Assembly: GCF_900113415.1 (NCBI RefSeq)
Contig: NZ_FOPH01000012.1
Location: 1 to 64,000 of the forward strand
Length of the DNA: 64,000 nucleotides
DNA from: Oribacterium sp. WCC10
Lineage (GTDB): Bacteria; Bacillota; Clostridia; Lachnospirales; Lachnospiraceae
Reading direction: 5' to 3'
In this document: positions 27,527-36,330 of the stretch, piece after piece
Layout of the letters: each line of letters starts with the position of its first letter
Numbering within the stretch: position 1 is the stretch's first letter
Made by a program: the position numbers and the translations under genes
Notes under the pieces: model-generated
Seen by the model: only the letters and a program-made list of their open reading frames with translations
What the model was told of the DNA's origin: nothing
Databases searched by the model: none

Positions 27527-27622
27527 GTCCCTTAATATCATTCGTTTTATTATGATGATGTATGGATCATAGATAATAGTATGCAAGAATGCTCATGAGG
27601 CATTTAAGGGGGAGGAGATAGG

Positions 27623-28165
27623 ATGGGAGTTTTAGCGGATTTTGAACATGAAGTTACAGTGCCGGAGATGCTGCTCGCAAGAGATCACAGAGTGGAGATG
27701 CAGAGACAGCTTATAGAGGAATATCATAATCCTGTGATCTGTTTTATGCTTAATATACCCGGTCCACACAAAACAGGCGATGACTTTGCACGTGCTTTCG
27801 GTTACGGAGTTGAAAAAATCAGATATAAGCTAACTGAACAGGAAATGACGGTTGTGAAGGAGATTAAAGAAGAGGCCGTTACAGGATATGTGTATTATCT
27901 ATCGGTAGAAAGTGATGCATTGGCCATAAAAAAAGCTATGTGCGATATCGAGGAAGAGAATCGCATAGGACGTATTTTTGATATAGATGTACTTCGGACA
28001 GATGGCAGCAAAGTCAGTCGTGAGGAGTTCGGGATGGGACCGAGAAAATGTCTCATGTGCGAGGAAGAAGCTCATATTTGTGCAAGAAACAGAACCCACA
28101 CGGTTGATTCAATGGTATCTGAGATACATAAAATAATAGAAAAAACAGGGATTCAGGAAGTTTGA
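27623..28165 (+). CDS. citX: Apo-citrate lyase phosphoribosyl-dephospho-CoA transferase
   Basis: A 180-residue CitX, which transfers the prosthetic group precursor onto S14 of CitD. The N-terminal VTVPEMLLARDHRVEMQ is characteristic, as are CFMLNIPGPHKT, RIFDIDVLRTDG and the cysteine-bearing GPRKCLMCEEEAHICARNRTH. GGGGGAGGAG precedes the ATG. It lies between the GNAT-domain gene and citG, with moderate gaps. Codon use is less biased than in citDEF. Confidence 0.94.
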   Translation: MGVLADFEHEVTVPEMLLARDHRVEMQRQLIEEYHNPVICFMLNIPGPHKTGDDFARAFGYGVEKIRYKLTEQEMTVVKEIKEEAVTGYVYYLSVESDALAIKKAMCDIEEENRIGRIFDIDVLRTDGSKVSREEFGMGPRKCLMCEEEAHICARNRTHTVDSMVSEIHKIIEKTGIQEV

Positions 28166-28261
28166 AAATACTTAATCACAGGAGCTTATGGAACTTCAAA
28201 ATGCAGTGTAAAAATGCATTAAACGCACCAGGGCCATACTTAAGATATAAAGGGACAATAG

Positions 28262-29464
28262 ATGCGAACTGAGAACAGACATCAATTACATAACAGGGAA
28301 GAACTTCTGGAAAAAGTGGGGTGGGATGTTCGTAATTCACTTTTGGGAGAAGTATATGCCACACCTAAACCGGGGCTAGTGGACAGACGTGATACCGGTG
28401 CTCACAGTGACATGAACTATGAGACGTTTCTTGCAAGTACAGAGGCTATAACGCCATATCTTGTAAAGATGTTTGAAGCCGGATTTGACATGAGGGATGA
28501 AGCTGGTCATGTGGATAATGCAGGAATCCGGAAGGATAATCTTACAAGCGAAGAAAGAGTATTTCTTCAAATTAGAAAAATAGGCATAGATGCAGAAAAT
28601 GCCATGAATGCGGCGACCGGGAATGTAAATACCCATAGAGGCATGATATTTACAATGGGTATACTTCTTGCGGCTTCTGGAATTTTGGCCGGAAAAAAAT
28701 TGCATGTGGTTTTCGACAAAGATCATGAAGAGCATCATGATGGTTGTGGAGAGGCTTCGATTAAATGTGGACAAACTCATGACGAGGAAAATATATACGG
28801 TGAATGTAAGTTTTCCTCCTCTGATGTGGATGGTGATGATATTGAAAAAGAGACATTATCAAAAGATGCACATAAGCTCTTTACTATAGATGAAATCCTC
28901 AGTTTGGGACAGAGTATGACCGGTAGAATACTTGAAAAAGACTTTGCAGAGATGGAAAAGAGAGAGCCAAGATCGCATGGGGAAAAGCTCTATCGTAAGT
29001 ATGGGGAAAAGGGTATCAGAGGTCAGGCCATGGATGGATTTCCCATCATACGAGACATTGGTATTCCGGCTATGCGGAAGTATCTGAAGCTTAAGGATGA
29101 TGCAGCGGCAAGAAGTGAGATAGGTGAGAAAGCAACTTTAAGAGAAGATTTGCTTGACGGAGAAGGCAGGATGAGGGACGAGCACTTTGAAAATGCCGTG
29201 AACATCAGCACTCTCATAGAAATCATGTCGAAGCTTTCCGATACCAATGTTCTGACAAGAAGCTCATATGAGGATATGGAGTGGCTTAAATCGGAAAGTA
29301 AAAGAATAGTGGAGTTGGGCGCAATTTTCAGTTCGGAAGGGGTTTCTTCAATAGAAGAACTTAATGTAAAATGTATTGAGAAAAATATAAGTCCGGGTGG
29401 GGCTGCGGATATTTTGGCGGTAACCATACTACTATTGAAGCTGGAGGAGTATAGATATGTATGA
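28262..29464 (+). CDS. citG: Triphosphoribosyl-dephospho-CoA synthase with an inserted His/Asp/Cys-rich segment
   Basis: A 400-residue CitG, which makes the prosthetic group precursor from ATP and dephospho-CoA. Family motifs are TPKPGLVDRRDTGAHSDMNYETF (about 38-60), NTHRGMIFTMGILLAASG (about 122-140) and RSHGEKLYRKYGEKGIRGQA (about 238-257). It is about 100 residues longer than usual CitG (near 290). Part of the excess is an acidic insert at about 150-200 between two conserved motifs, rich in His, Asp, Glu and Cys (DHEEHHDGCGE, later CGQTHDEEN), which could bind metal; the C-terminal part is also extended. Its last 8 bp overlap the next gene, implying coupling. Confidence 0.9.
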   Translation: MRTENRHQLHNREELLEKVGWDVRNSLLGEVYATPKPGLVDRRDTGAHSDMNYETFLASTEAITPYLVKMFEAGFDMRDEAGHVDNAGIRKDNLTSEERVFLQIRKIGIDAENAMNAATGNVNTHRGMIFTMGILLAASGILAGKKLHVVFDKDHEEHHDGCGEASIKCGQTHDEENIYGECKFSSSDVDGDDIEKETLSKDAHKLFTIDEILSLGQSMTGRILEKDFAEMEKREPRSHGEKLYRKYGEKGIRGQAMDGFPIIRDIGIPAMRKYLKLKDDAAARSEIGEKATLREDLLDGEGRMRDEHFENAVNISTLIEIMSKLSDTNVLTRSSYEDMEWLKSESKRIVELGAIFSSEGVSSIEELNVKCIEKNISPGGAADILAVTILLLKLEEYRYV

Positions 29465-31130
29465 GTGTCCAAATTGTGGAGGAGATCTGCGATTCGATAT
29501 ACCTTCTCAAAAACTGAGGTGTGAGCATTGTGATACGACATTTGATCCATATTCTGTTGTTTATGAAGAGGATGCAAAGGAGACAAAAGATGCCCTTCAG
29601 GTGACTATCTTTACCTGTAAAAGCTGTGGTGCGGAGATATCAAGTACAAATCTAAATGCTTCGGGATTTTGTAGTTACTGCGGTCAGCCGGCGGTATTTT
29701 CTTCAAGGATCAGTAATGAAAGAAAACCGGAGAAGATCATTCCGTTTAAGATAGATAAGGCAGCATGCAGGGAAAACTTCATCAAACGAATGAAGGGGGC
29801 ACTTTATGCGCCTAAGGAACTCAGTGATCCGGACTCTCTTTCCGGATTTGTAGGCATTTATATGCCGTATTGGCTATATGATTTTTCAATCGGTCCACAG
29901 GTGATAGTGCCGGTTTCTAAAAGTAAGGAAAAAGGTAACTATATCTATACGGATAAGTTCAACATGACTATAGAGTTATCAGGAAAATTTGAGGGAATGG
30001 CATTTGACGCATCAAGCTCTTTTGATGATCATATAGCTGATGTTATAGCACCTTATGATGCCAGGGAAATGATGGATTTTACGCCTTCATTTCTATGTGG
30101 ATTCTATGCGGATGTGCCGGATGTGGGCTCCGAAACATATAAAGATGATGCGGAAGTTTCAGTACTGAAGCATACCTTCAAAGTGATCGATGCGGAATGC
30201 AAGAAAAAGGGATTTGACAGAGACAGTCTGGGCAGTAATGTTTCAAGAGCGGAGGATGCTGTCAAACTTAAGTATTCCGGTGAGAAGGAAGCGATGCTTC
30301 CCGTATGGTTTCTTACATATCGAAAAGGAGATAGAGTATGTTATTCTGTCATGAACGGTGTGACTGGAAAACTTGCGGCGGATATACCTGTTGATTTCAA
30401 GAAGTTTTATCTGACATCACTTTTGATAGCGATTCCGGTATTTATATTGCTTAACTTAAGTTTCACTGTTCAGGCCAAGTCGACACTTGTATTCTCAATG
30501 ATAATGGCCGTGGTTACGGCTTTTATCTATAAAAAGGAAATAGACATTATAAAAGCCAAGGAAGATCCGTTCAGTGATCAGGGATATGTTGCTGCGAGAT
30601 GCAATGGTGCATTTAAGGACGGGAAAAAAGTAGAGTCCAATGCCTACAAGGAGATAGGCAGTACGCTTTCAAAGAAGTCATCCGGAATGGGTGGATTTTC
30701 TATCATAGGTTTTCTTGTTTTGGCATACTGGGGAATTCAGATGGTTCTCGGAGTGGTTTATATTCTTGTGGAATTCTGGCCGCTAATACTTCTTGGAGTT
30801 ATCATTGTCGGAATCTGGATGCTGTGGGATACAATAAAAGGCAACAATAAAAAGAAGAAAGCGGCAGAGGGAAAGACAAAGAGCATACCTGAGAGGATAC
30901 AAAAAGATTTCAGATTCACTGAAATTTCGGGTGTTATCCTTGGACTCATCATAGCGATCGTGGTTCTTATATGGAATCCTATAGATGATATCAATTATTA
31001 TATCGCAAGTACAATTGTGTTCCTGGGCATAGTTTATACCATAACAGGAATCATTAAAAAATATAATATTTTGTCGACACACCCGATACCGGAGTTCTTT
31101 GACAGGGAAGGAGCCAACATCCATGCTTAA
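29457..31130 (+). CDS. Zinc-ribbon multipass membrane protein of unknown function
   Basis: A 557-residue protein. Two N-terminal zinc ribbons are visible: CPNC with CEHC (about residues 4-26) and CKSC with CSYC (about 54-74). A soluble region follows to about 315, with GIYMPYWLYDFS and MLPVWFLTYR, sequences seen in TFIIB-type zinc-ribbon membrane proteins. The C-terminal part has about six transmembrane segments (roughly 316-360, 405-460 and 485-540), with a Lys-rich loop near 463. The start overlaps citG by 8 bp and the end overlaps the TPM-protein leader, placing it in the cit maturation operon, though a role in citrate lyase is not known. The function is not recognised. Confidence 0.75.
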   Translation: MYECPNCGGDLRFDIPSQKLRCEHCDTTFDPYSVVYEEDAKETKDALQVTIFTCKSCGAEISSTNLNASGFCSYCGQPAVFSSRISNERKPEKIIPFKIDKAACRENFIKRMKGALYAPKELSDPDSLSGFVGIYMPYWLYDFSIGPQVIVPVSKSKEKGNYIYTDKFNMTIELSGKFEGMAFDASSSFDDHIADVIAPYDAREMMDFTPSFLCGFYADVPDVGSETYKDDAEVSVLKHTFKVIDAECKKKGFDRDSLGSNVSRAEDAVKLKYSGEKEAMLPVWFLTYRKGDRVCYSVMNGVTGKLAADIPVDFKKFYLTSLLIAIPVFILLNLSFTVQAKSTLVFSMIMAVVTAFIYKKEIDIIKAKEDPFSDQGYVAARCNGAFKDGKKVESNAYKEIGSTLSKKSSGMGGFSIIGFLVLAYWGIQMVLGVVYILVEFWPLILLGVIIVGIWMLWDTIKGNNKKKKAAEGKTKSIPERIQKDFRFTEISGVILGLIIAIVVLIWNPIDDINYYIASTIVFLGIVYTITGIIKKYNILSTHPIPEFFDREGANIHA

Positions 31131-32163
31131 AAAGAAGAATAACATAAAGATGCTGCTCACCGGATTAAGCTTCGGGTATATCATGAAGAAATATAAAAGA
31201 CACAGGTATGAGATCCACAGGAACAGGGCTTCTGTATTTCTGAGAGCTGTCATAGGAATGCTGATTGCGGTTTTTATATTTGCGTCGGAAGGATATGCTT
31301 CTCAAACATTGGATGATGTCAGCATAGATACAAATGATTACAATGCTGAATCGAATGGAGATTATATAGAAGAGTATACAGATGAAGAGGAAACCGAGAC
31401 GGAGTGGCTTGAAGAAGCTGAGATTGAGGGAAGAGAGTTCTATAGAAATCCTGATACGGGATATGTGGTTTATATACGTGATGAAGCAAATCTTCTTACT
31501 GATGATGAAGAGGAATCACTTGCCGTCAGTATGCAGCCTCTTACGGAAATAGGAAATGCTGCTTTTGTTTCAAGCATTGCAATACATGCAGATTCTACTG
31601 ATTACTTTACAGAAGCAAAATATCAGGAATTGTATGGATGGGAAAGCGGCACCATGTTCATGATAGATATGGACTTCAGGGAGATATATATACACAGCGA
31701 TGGTGAGATGTTTAAGGTTATAAATCGTGCCCGTGCTTTGACCATTACTGACAATGCTTACAGGCTTGCAGGAAAGGGAGATTACTACGGCTGTGCAAAT
31801 CTGGTGTTTGATCAGATGATCCGGGTTATAAACGGTGAGCGTATAGCTCAGCCTATGAAGTACACAAGTAATGCCGTTCTCGCGATTATCATCGCTCTTC
31901 TTATGAATTTTGGATTGCTGGTGTTTTCCAGAAGGTCATACGCAAAAGAAATGAAGACCGAAGAGGTGCTTATGCACGCCATGAACAGCTTCGTGGTGGG
32001 AGCAAGTGTTGAGGCGTTCATTAGACAAACAAAGCAATATGTGTCACATTCTTCCGGCAGCAGTGGCGGAAGTCATCACAGTAGTGGTGGGTCTCATAGC
32101 AGCGGAGGATTCCATAGCAGCGGAGGCGGCCACCATGGCGGAGGCGGTGGACATAGATTTTGA
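31123..32163 (+). CDS. TPM-domain membrane protein with Gly/Ser/His-rich tail
   Basis: A 346-residue protein. A basic N-terminus and a membrane segment (about 33-50) lead to an acidic linker, then a TPM domain (about 105-235: VYIRDEANLLTDDEEESLA, GTMFMIDMDFREIYIHSDGE). A second membrane helix follows (about 250-270), and the last 35 residues are almost only Gly, Ser and His. TPM proteins (YgcG/TLP18.3-like) are often membrane-associated and sometimes phosphatase-like. I use the ATG at 31123 after AAGGAG; a TTG at 31099 would overlap the preceding gene further. The TGA stop is also the first triplet of the 115-bp repeat that follows. No link to citrate metabolism is established. Confidence 0.8.
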   Translation: MLKKKNNIKMLLTGLSFGYIMKKYKRHRYEIHRNRASVFLRAVIGMLIAVFIFASEGYASQTLDDVSIDTNDYNAESNGDYIEEYTDEEETETEWLEEAEIEGREFYRNPDTGYVVYIRDEANLLTDDEEESLAVSMQPLTEIGNAAFVSSIAIHADSTDYFTEAKYQELYGWESGTMFMIDMDFREIYIHSDGEMFKVINRARALTITDNAYRLAGKGDYYGCANLVFDQMIRVINGERIAQPMKYTSNAVLAIIIALLMNFGLLVFSRRSYAKEMKTEEVLMHAMNSFVVGASVEAFIRQTKQYVSHSSGSSGGSHHSSGGSHSSGGFHSSGGGHHGGGGGHRF

Positions 32164-32275
32164 GTGGAGGAGTTTTGCATCAGCAAAACTCCGACCGAAA
32201 TGGCAGTTTTTCAGAAGGAAAAACTGTTTTGCGAAGCAAAATCAGGTGAAGGCCAACGAAAGGCCGAACCTGACC
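32161..32275 (+). repeat. 115-bp multi-hairpin repeat, copy A
   Basis: Identical base for base to copy B at 36184-36298. It begins with the TGA stop of the TPM gene and ends before citC. Hairpins in order: GGAGTTTTGC-ATCA-GCAAAACTCC; CAGTTTTTC-N5-GAAAAACTG; TTTTGC-GAA-GCAAAA; and TCAGGT...ACCTGA enclosing GGCC...GGCC. There is no T-tract, so it is not an ordinary terminator. It lacks the GGCGGAGCGCC-type extension found after copies B and C. Confidence 0.92.
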
Positions 32276-32304
32276 CGAAGATAGAGTAAAGGAAATAATA
32301 ATTT

Positions 32305-33510
32305 ATGGCAGAAGCTAATTATGCAATATCATCAGTGGGACCACGTGACAGATATATGATGGAACAGGTGGAACAACTGCTTGAAAGAGAAGGGATACAC
32401 CTTGATAAGAATCTGGATTATACGGCAGCTATGCTTGATGACGATTACAATGTTATAGCCACAGGCAGCTGTTTCGGAAATACACTGAGATGCATGGCGG
32501 TAAGCTCTGATCATCAGGGTGAGGCATTGATGAATGACATAGTGTCGCATCTTATCGAGTATCAGTACAGCAGAGGAAACTATCATCTTTTTCTCTACAC
32601 CAAGTGTAATACTGCATTATTTTTCTCAAGTCTTGGCTTTCGTGAGATAGCCAGAATGGAAGAATCAAATATAGTGTTCATGGAGAACAAAAGAACCGGT
32701 TTCGGAGATTATCTTGAAAGACTTCGCAAGGAATCTATTGAACAGCTCGAAAAAATGGATGATGAAAAAGCCGGTATATATCTTGAACATTTAAAAATGT
32801 ATTCTGATTCGAAGTATGCTGTAGATAAGAGTTTTGTAAATGATGATTCCAAAACGGATGGAAAGACAGAAGATGCAGCCTTAAAGAGCGAATGCATCAG
32901 AGTCGGTGCAATAGTAATGAATGCGAATCCTTTTACTTTAGGACATCAGTATCTTGTTGAGACAGCACTGAAGGGATGCGATATACTTCATATCTTTATG
33001 GTATCTGAGGACGCCAGTCTTGTCCCTTTCAGCGTCAGAAAGAAACTTATCAAGGAGGGTACCGAGAAGCTTGACAGAATCATTTACCATGAATCAGGTT
33101 CATATATCATAAGTTCTGCAACATTTCCAGCATATTTCCAAAAGGGAGATAATGCGGTAATAAAGAGTCAGGCCGGTATAGATCTCCATGTATTTGAAGG
33201 AATAGCAGCCAAGCTTCATATAAATGAAAGATTTGTTGGAAGCGAACCAACATCTCTCGTTACAGGAATTTACAATGATATTATGGCTGAGGCATTACCG
33301 AAGGCAGGAATTGAGTGTCACATCATAGAGAGAAAAGAAGCTGACGGAAAGGCAATATCTGCTTCGACGGTAAGACAGGCTTTACACGACGGTGATATGG
33401 ATACAGTGAAAAAACTTGTCCCGGAAACAACGTATAGTTTTTTCATAAGCGATGAGGCGAAACCGGTTATCGACAGGATAAAACAGGAATGTGACGTAGT
33501 GCATTACTGA
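32305..33510 (+). CDS. citC: [Citrate (pro-3S)-lyase] ligase
   Basis: A 401-residue enzyme that acetylates the thiol of the CitD prosthetic group with ATP and acetate, switching citrate lyase on. The N-terminal GNAT domain (about 1-145) is followed by a nucleotidyltransferase-fold ligase domain with the HIGH-like motif NPFTLGHQYLVE (H214), then LVPFSVRKKLIKEG, FVGSEPTS and ISASTVRQAL. AAAGGAA precedes the ATG. It is last in the cit cluster and separated from the TPM gene by the 115-bp repeat, so the repeat lies in its 5' leader. It is paralogous in its N-terminal domain to the protein at 26843. Confidence 0.95.
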   Translation: MAEANYAISSVGPRDRYMMEQVEQLLEREGIHLDKNLDYTAAMLDDDYNVIATGSCFGNTLRCMAVSSDHQGEALMNDIVSHLIEYQYSRGNYHLFLYTKCNTALFFSSLGFREIARMEESNIVFMENKRTGFGDYLERLRKESIEQLEKMDDEKAGIYLEHLKMYSDSKYAVDKSFVNDDSKTDGKTEDAALKSECIRVGAIVMNANPFTLGHQYLVETALKGCDILHIFMVSEDASLVPFSVRKKLIKEGTEKLDRIIYHESGSYIISSATFPAYFQKGDNAVIKSQAGIDLHVFEGIAAKLHINERFVGSEPTSLVTGIYNDIMAEALPKAGIECHIIERKEADGKAISASTVRQALHDGDMDTVKKLVPETTYSFFISDEAKPVIDRIKQECDVVHY

Positions 33511-33695
33511 TCAAAATAAGTCTTGCAATACAGATACTTTTATATTAAAATATGTCAGTATTTTGTGAGCTTGTATACTGAAAATGCTTAGTACAGAGCC
33601 ACGAAGCAATATTATTTAATTAAATTAGTATAAACAGAATGGAATATTCAGGGGTTTCATTGCTTTCTTCAATGGATATTGAGGAAACCATAAAG

Positions 33696-33726
33696 GGAAT
33701 CCTGAGGGATTCCTGCATTTTTTAGG
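33696..33726 (+). promoter_or_regulatory. Terminator-like hairpin just before the efp ribosome binding site
   Basis: GGAATCC-N4-GGATTCC (33696-33713) and TGCATTTTTT lie directly before AGGAGG. It could end an upstream transcript or attenuate efp. Confidence 0.5.
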
Positions 33727-33734
33727 AGGATTTT

Positions 33735-34292
33735 ATGGTATCAGCAGGTGATTTCAGAAACGGTGTCACACTCGAGATTGATGGTCAGGTTGTTCAGATC
33801 ATTGAGTTCCAGCACGTTAAGCCAGGTAAGGGAGCAGCTTTCGTAAGAACAAAGCTTAAGAATGTAATCAACGGTGGTGTTACAGAGCGTACATTCCGTC
33901 CTACAGAGAAGTTCCCACCAGCACACATCGACAGACAGGATATGCAGTATCTTTACGATGATGGTGAGATGTATAACTTCATGAATCCTGAGACATTTGA
34001 GCAGATCGCTCTTTCACACGATGAGATCGCTGATTCTATGAAGTTTGTTAAGGAGAACGAGACAGTTCGTGTTGATTCTTACCAGGGTAAGGTATTCGCA
34101 GTAGAGCCACCTCTTAAGGTTACTCTTGAGGTTACTCACACTGAGCCGGGCGTTAAGGGCAACACAGCTACAGGTGCTACAAAGCCTGCAACACTTGAGA
34201 CAGGTGTAGAGATTCAGGTTCCTCTTTTCGTTAATATCGGAGACAAGGTTATCGTTTCTACACAGACAGGTCAGTACGAGTCTCGTGGCTAA
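33735..34292 (+). CDS. efp: Translation elongation factor P
   Basis: A 185-residue three-domain factor that rescues ribosomes stalled at polyproline. Residues [11 protein letters not shown] open the KOW-like domain I, and the loop KPGKGAAF places lysine at position 32, the residue modified in many species. The C-terminal OB domain ends with [22 protein letters not shown] precedes the ATG, and codon bias is strong. A terminator follows at 34328. Whether K32 is modified cannot be judged: no epmA/epmB or ymfI-like gene is adjacent. Confidence 0.97.
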   Translation: MVSAGDFRNGVTLEIDGQVVQIIEFQHVKPGKGAAFVRTKLKNVINGGVTERTFRPTEKFPPAHIDRQDMQYLYDDGEMYNFMNPETFEQIALSHDEIADSMKFVKENETVRVDSYQGKVFAVEPPLKVTLEVTHTEPGVKGNTATGATKPATLETGVEIQVPLFVNIGDKVIVSTQTGQYESRG

Positions 34293-34327
34293 TTAAAGAA
34301 TTTTGCGGAGAAATCTCCGTTATGAGA

Positions 34328-34356
34328 AAGGTTTCCCGAAAGGAAGCCTTTTTTTT
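34328..34356 (+). terminator. Terminator of efp
   Basis: AAGGTTTCC-N5-GGAAGCCTT (one wobble) and T8. It lies between the efp stop and the argS start and rules out argS starts upstream of it. Confidence 0.85.
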
Positions 34357-34380
34357 ATAAAGATGAAAAGGAGTTTTACA

Positions 34381-36186
34381 TTGACTACAATACTTAATAT
34401 TATAGGAGATGCGGTAAGAACAGGTTTTGTTCTCGCAGGATATGATTCAGAACTTGGAAAAGTTACAGTATCCAATCGTCCTGATCTTTGTGAATATCAG
34501 TGCAACGGTGCAATGGCCGGTGCAAAGCAGTATCATAAGAAGCCTATAGATATCGCAAATGAAGTAGTAGAGAAGCTTAAGGACATGAAGAGAGATGATG
34601 TTCTTATGTTTTCAGAAGTGAATGCGGTTATGCCGGGATTTATAAACATTAATCTCTCACAGGATCTTGTAAAGAAGTATCTCAATGAGATGACATTCCA
34701 TGAGGATCTGGGACTTGATGCACATGAAGGCAAGAAAATCATCGTTGATTATGGTGGAGCTAATGTTGCAAAGCCTCTTCATGTCGGACATCTTCGCTCG
34801 GCTGTTATCGGTGAAACAATCAAGCGTATGGCTAAACAGCAGGGAAATGAGGTTATCGGTGATGTACACCTCGGTGACTGGGGTCTTCAGATGGGACTCA
34901 TCATTGCTGAGCTTGAAGACAGAGGCCAGCTTGATGCAGAGCTCAATATCTCACAGCTTGAGGAGATTTATCCGTTCGCATCAAAGAAGGCAAAAGATAA
35001 AAATGAAGACGGAACTCTTGTGAATCCTGAGTTTGCAGAGCGTGCCCATACAGCTACAGTTAAGCTTCAGGAAGGTGATCCTAAGTACCGTGAGGTATGG
35101 AAGAAGATTATGGCTGTTTCTGTTGCCGACCTTAAGAAGAACTATGGAAATCTGGATGTACACTTCGATCTTTGGAAGGGCGAAAGTGATGCACAGCCTT
35201 ATATTCCGGGACTTATACAGGATCTTCAGGATAAGGGACTTGCATATGAGTCACAGGGGGCTCTGGTAGTTGATGTCAATGAGCCTACAGATCCTAAGGA
35301 AATTCCTCCATGTATGGTTCGTAAGTCAGATGGTGGTGCGCTTTATGCAACATCCGATCTGGGAACCATCATTGAACGTGAGAAGCTGTATCAGCCGGAC
35401 GGATACATTTACATCGCTGACAGCCGTCAGTCACTTCACTATACCCAGTTCTTCAGAGTTGCCAGAAAGGCAGGCTTTGTAAGACCTGAGGAAGATCTTA
35501 AGTTCATCGGTTTCGGTACTATGAATGGTAAGGACGGAAAGCCGTTCAAGACTCGTGAGGGTGGTGTTCTTCGTCTTGAGAATCTCATCAGAGAGACCAA
35601 TGAGAAGGTTCTTGAGCGTATCAAGGAGTCAAGAGGCGATGAAATCAGTCAGGAAGAAGCAGAGAATATCGCAACACTTGTCGGCCTTGCAGCCCTCAAG
35701 TATGGGGATCTCAGCAATCAGGCTACCAAGGATTATATTTTCGATCTTGATAAGTTTACTTCCTTTGAAGGTAATACAGGACCATATATTCTGTATACTA
35801 TCGTTCGTATAAGCTCAATCATCAGAAAGTTCATGCAGGAGCAGGGAGCTTCAGCTGATATGAGCGTTGAGGACTTTATCAAGAGTCGTGCGGTTGATTT
35901 CACAATCCTTCCTATAGAGGATAAGAGCGGACGTGCGCTTGAGACACTTCTGACAAGATATCATGATGAGATAAATGGCGCATGGAGAGATCTTGCACCT
36001 CACCGTATATGTTCATATATCTATGAAGTATCCAATGCCTTCAACAGCTTCTACCATGATGTTAAGTTCCTTAGTGAGCCTGACGAGGCAAAGAAGCAGG
36101 GCTACATGGGACTTTTGATGCTTACATGGAAGGTACTTAACACCTGTATAGATACATTGGGCTTCAGCGCACCTGAGAGAATGTGA
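34381..36186 (+). CDS. argS: Arginyl-tRNA synthetase
   Basis: A 601-residue class Ia synthetase. The N-terminal Add-1 domain is followed by the HIGH-type motif HVGH (H134, in KPLHVGHLRSAVIGE). The degenerate KMSKS region reads GKPFKTREGG, as usual for ArgRS, and the C-terminal DALR anticodon domain closes with AHRICSY-like APHRICSYIYEVSNAFNSFYHDVKF. I place the start at TTG 34381, 7 bases after AAAAGGAG; an ATG at 34363 has no ribosome binding site and lies against the efp terminator. The TGA stop is the first triplet of repeat copy B. Confidence 0.95.
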   Translation: MTTILNIIGDAVRTGFVLAGYDSELGKVTVSNRPDLCEYQCNGAMAGAKQYHKKPIDIANEVVEKLKDMKRDDVLMFSEVNAVMPGFININLSQDLVKKYLNEMTFHEDLGLDAHEGKKIIVDYGGANVAKPLHVGHLRSAVIGETIKRMAKQQGNEVIGDVHLGDWGLQMGLIIAELEDRGQLDAELNISQLEEIYPFASKKAKDKNEDGTLVNPEFAERAHTATVKLQEGDPKYREVWKKIMAVSVADLKKNYGNLDVHFDLWKGESDAQPYIPGLIQDLQDKGLAYESQGALVVDVNEPTDPKEIPPCMVRKSDGGALYATSDLGTIIEREKLYQPDGYIYIADSRQSLHYTQFFRVARKAGFVRPEEDLKFIGFGTMNGKDGKPFKTREGGVLRLENLIRETNEKVLERIKESRGDEISQEEAENIATLVGLAALKYGDLSNQATKDYIFDLDKFTSFEGNTGPYILYTIVRISSIIRKFMQEQGASADMSVEDFIKSRAVDFTILPIEDKSGRALETLLTRYHDEINGAWRDLAPHRICSYIYEVSNAFNSFYHDVKFLSEPDEAKKQGYMGLLMLTWKVLNTCIDTLGFSAPERM

Positions 36187-36330
36187 GTGGAGGAGTTTTG
36201 CATCAGCAAAACTCCGACCGAAATGGCAGTTTTTCAGAAGGAAAAACTGTTTTGCGAAGCAAAATCAGGTGAAGGCCAACGAAAGGCCGAACCTGACCGG
36301 CGGAGCGCCAGCGGGAACGGCCAAGTAAAC
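36184..36330 (+). repeat. 115-bp multi-hairpin repeat, copy B (with 3' extension)
   Basis: 36184-36298 is identical to copy A. The next bases (36299-36322) add a GGCG-GAG-CGCC hairpin and a GC-rich segment that copy C shares in diverged form. The copy begins with the argS stop codon and is followed at a 138-bp period by copy C. Confidence 0.92.

Noticed and set aside
32161-32303. Repeat copy A as a simple terminator of the TPM gene
   Set aside because: No T-tract follows any of the stems, and an identical copy occurs after argS, so it is better called a repeat element.
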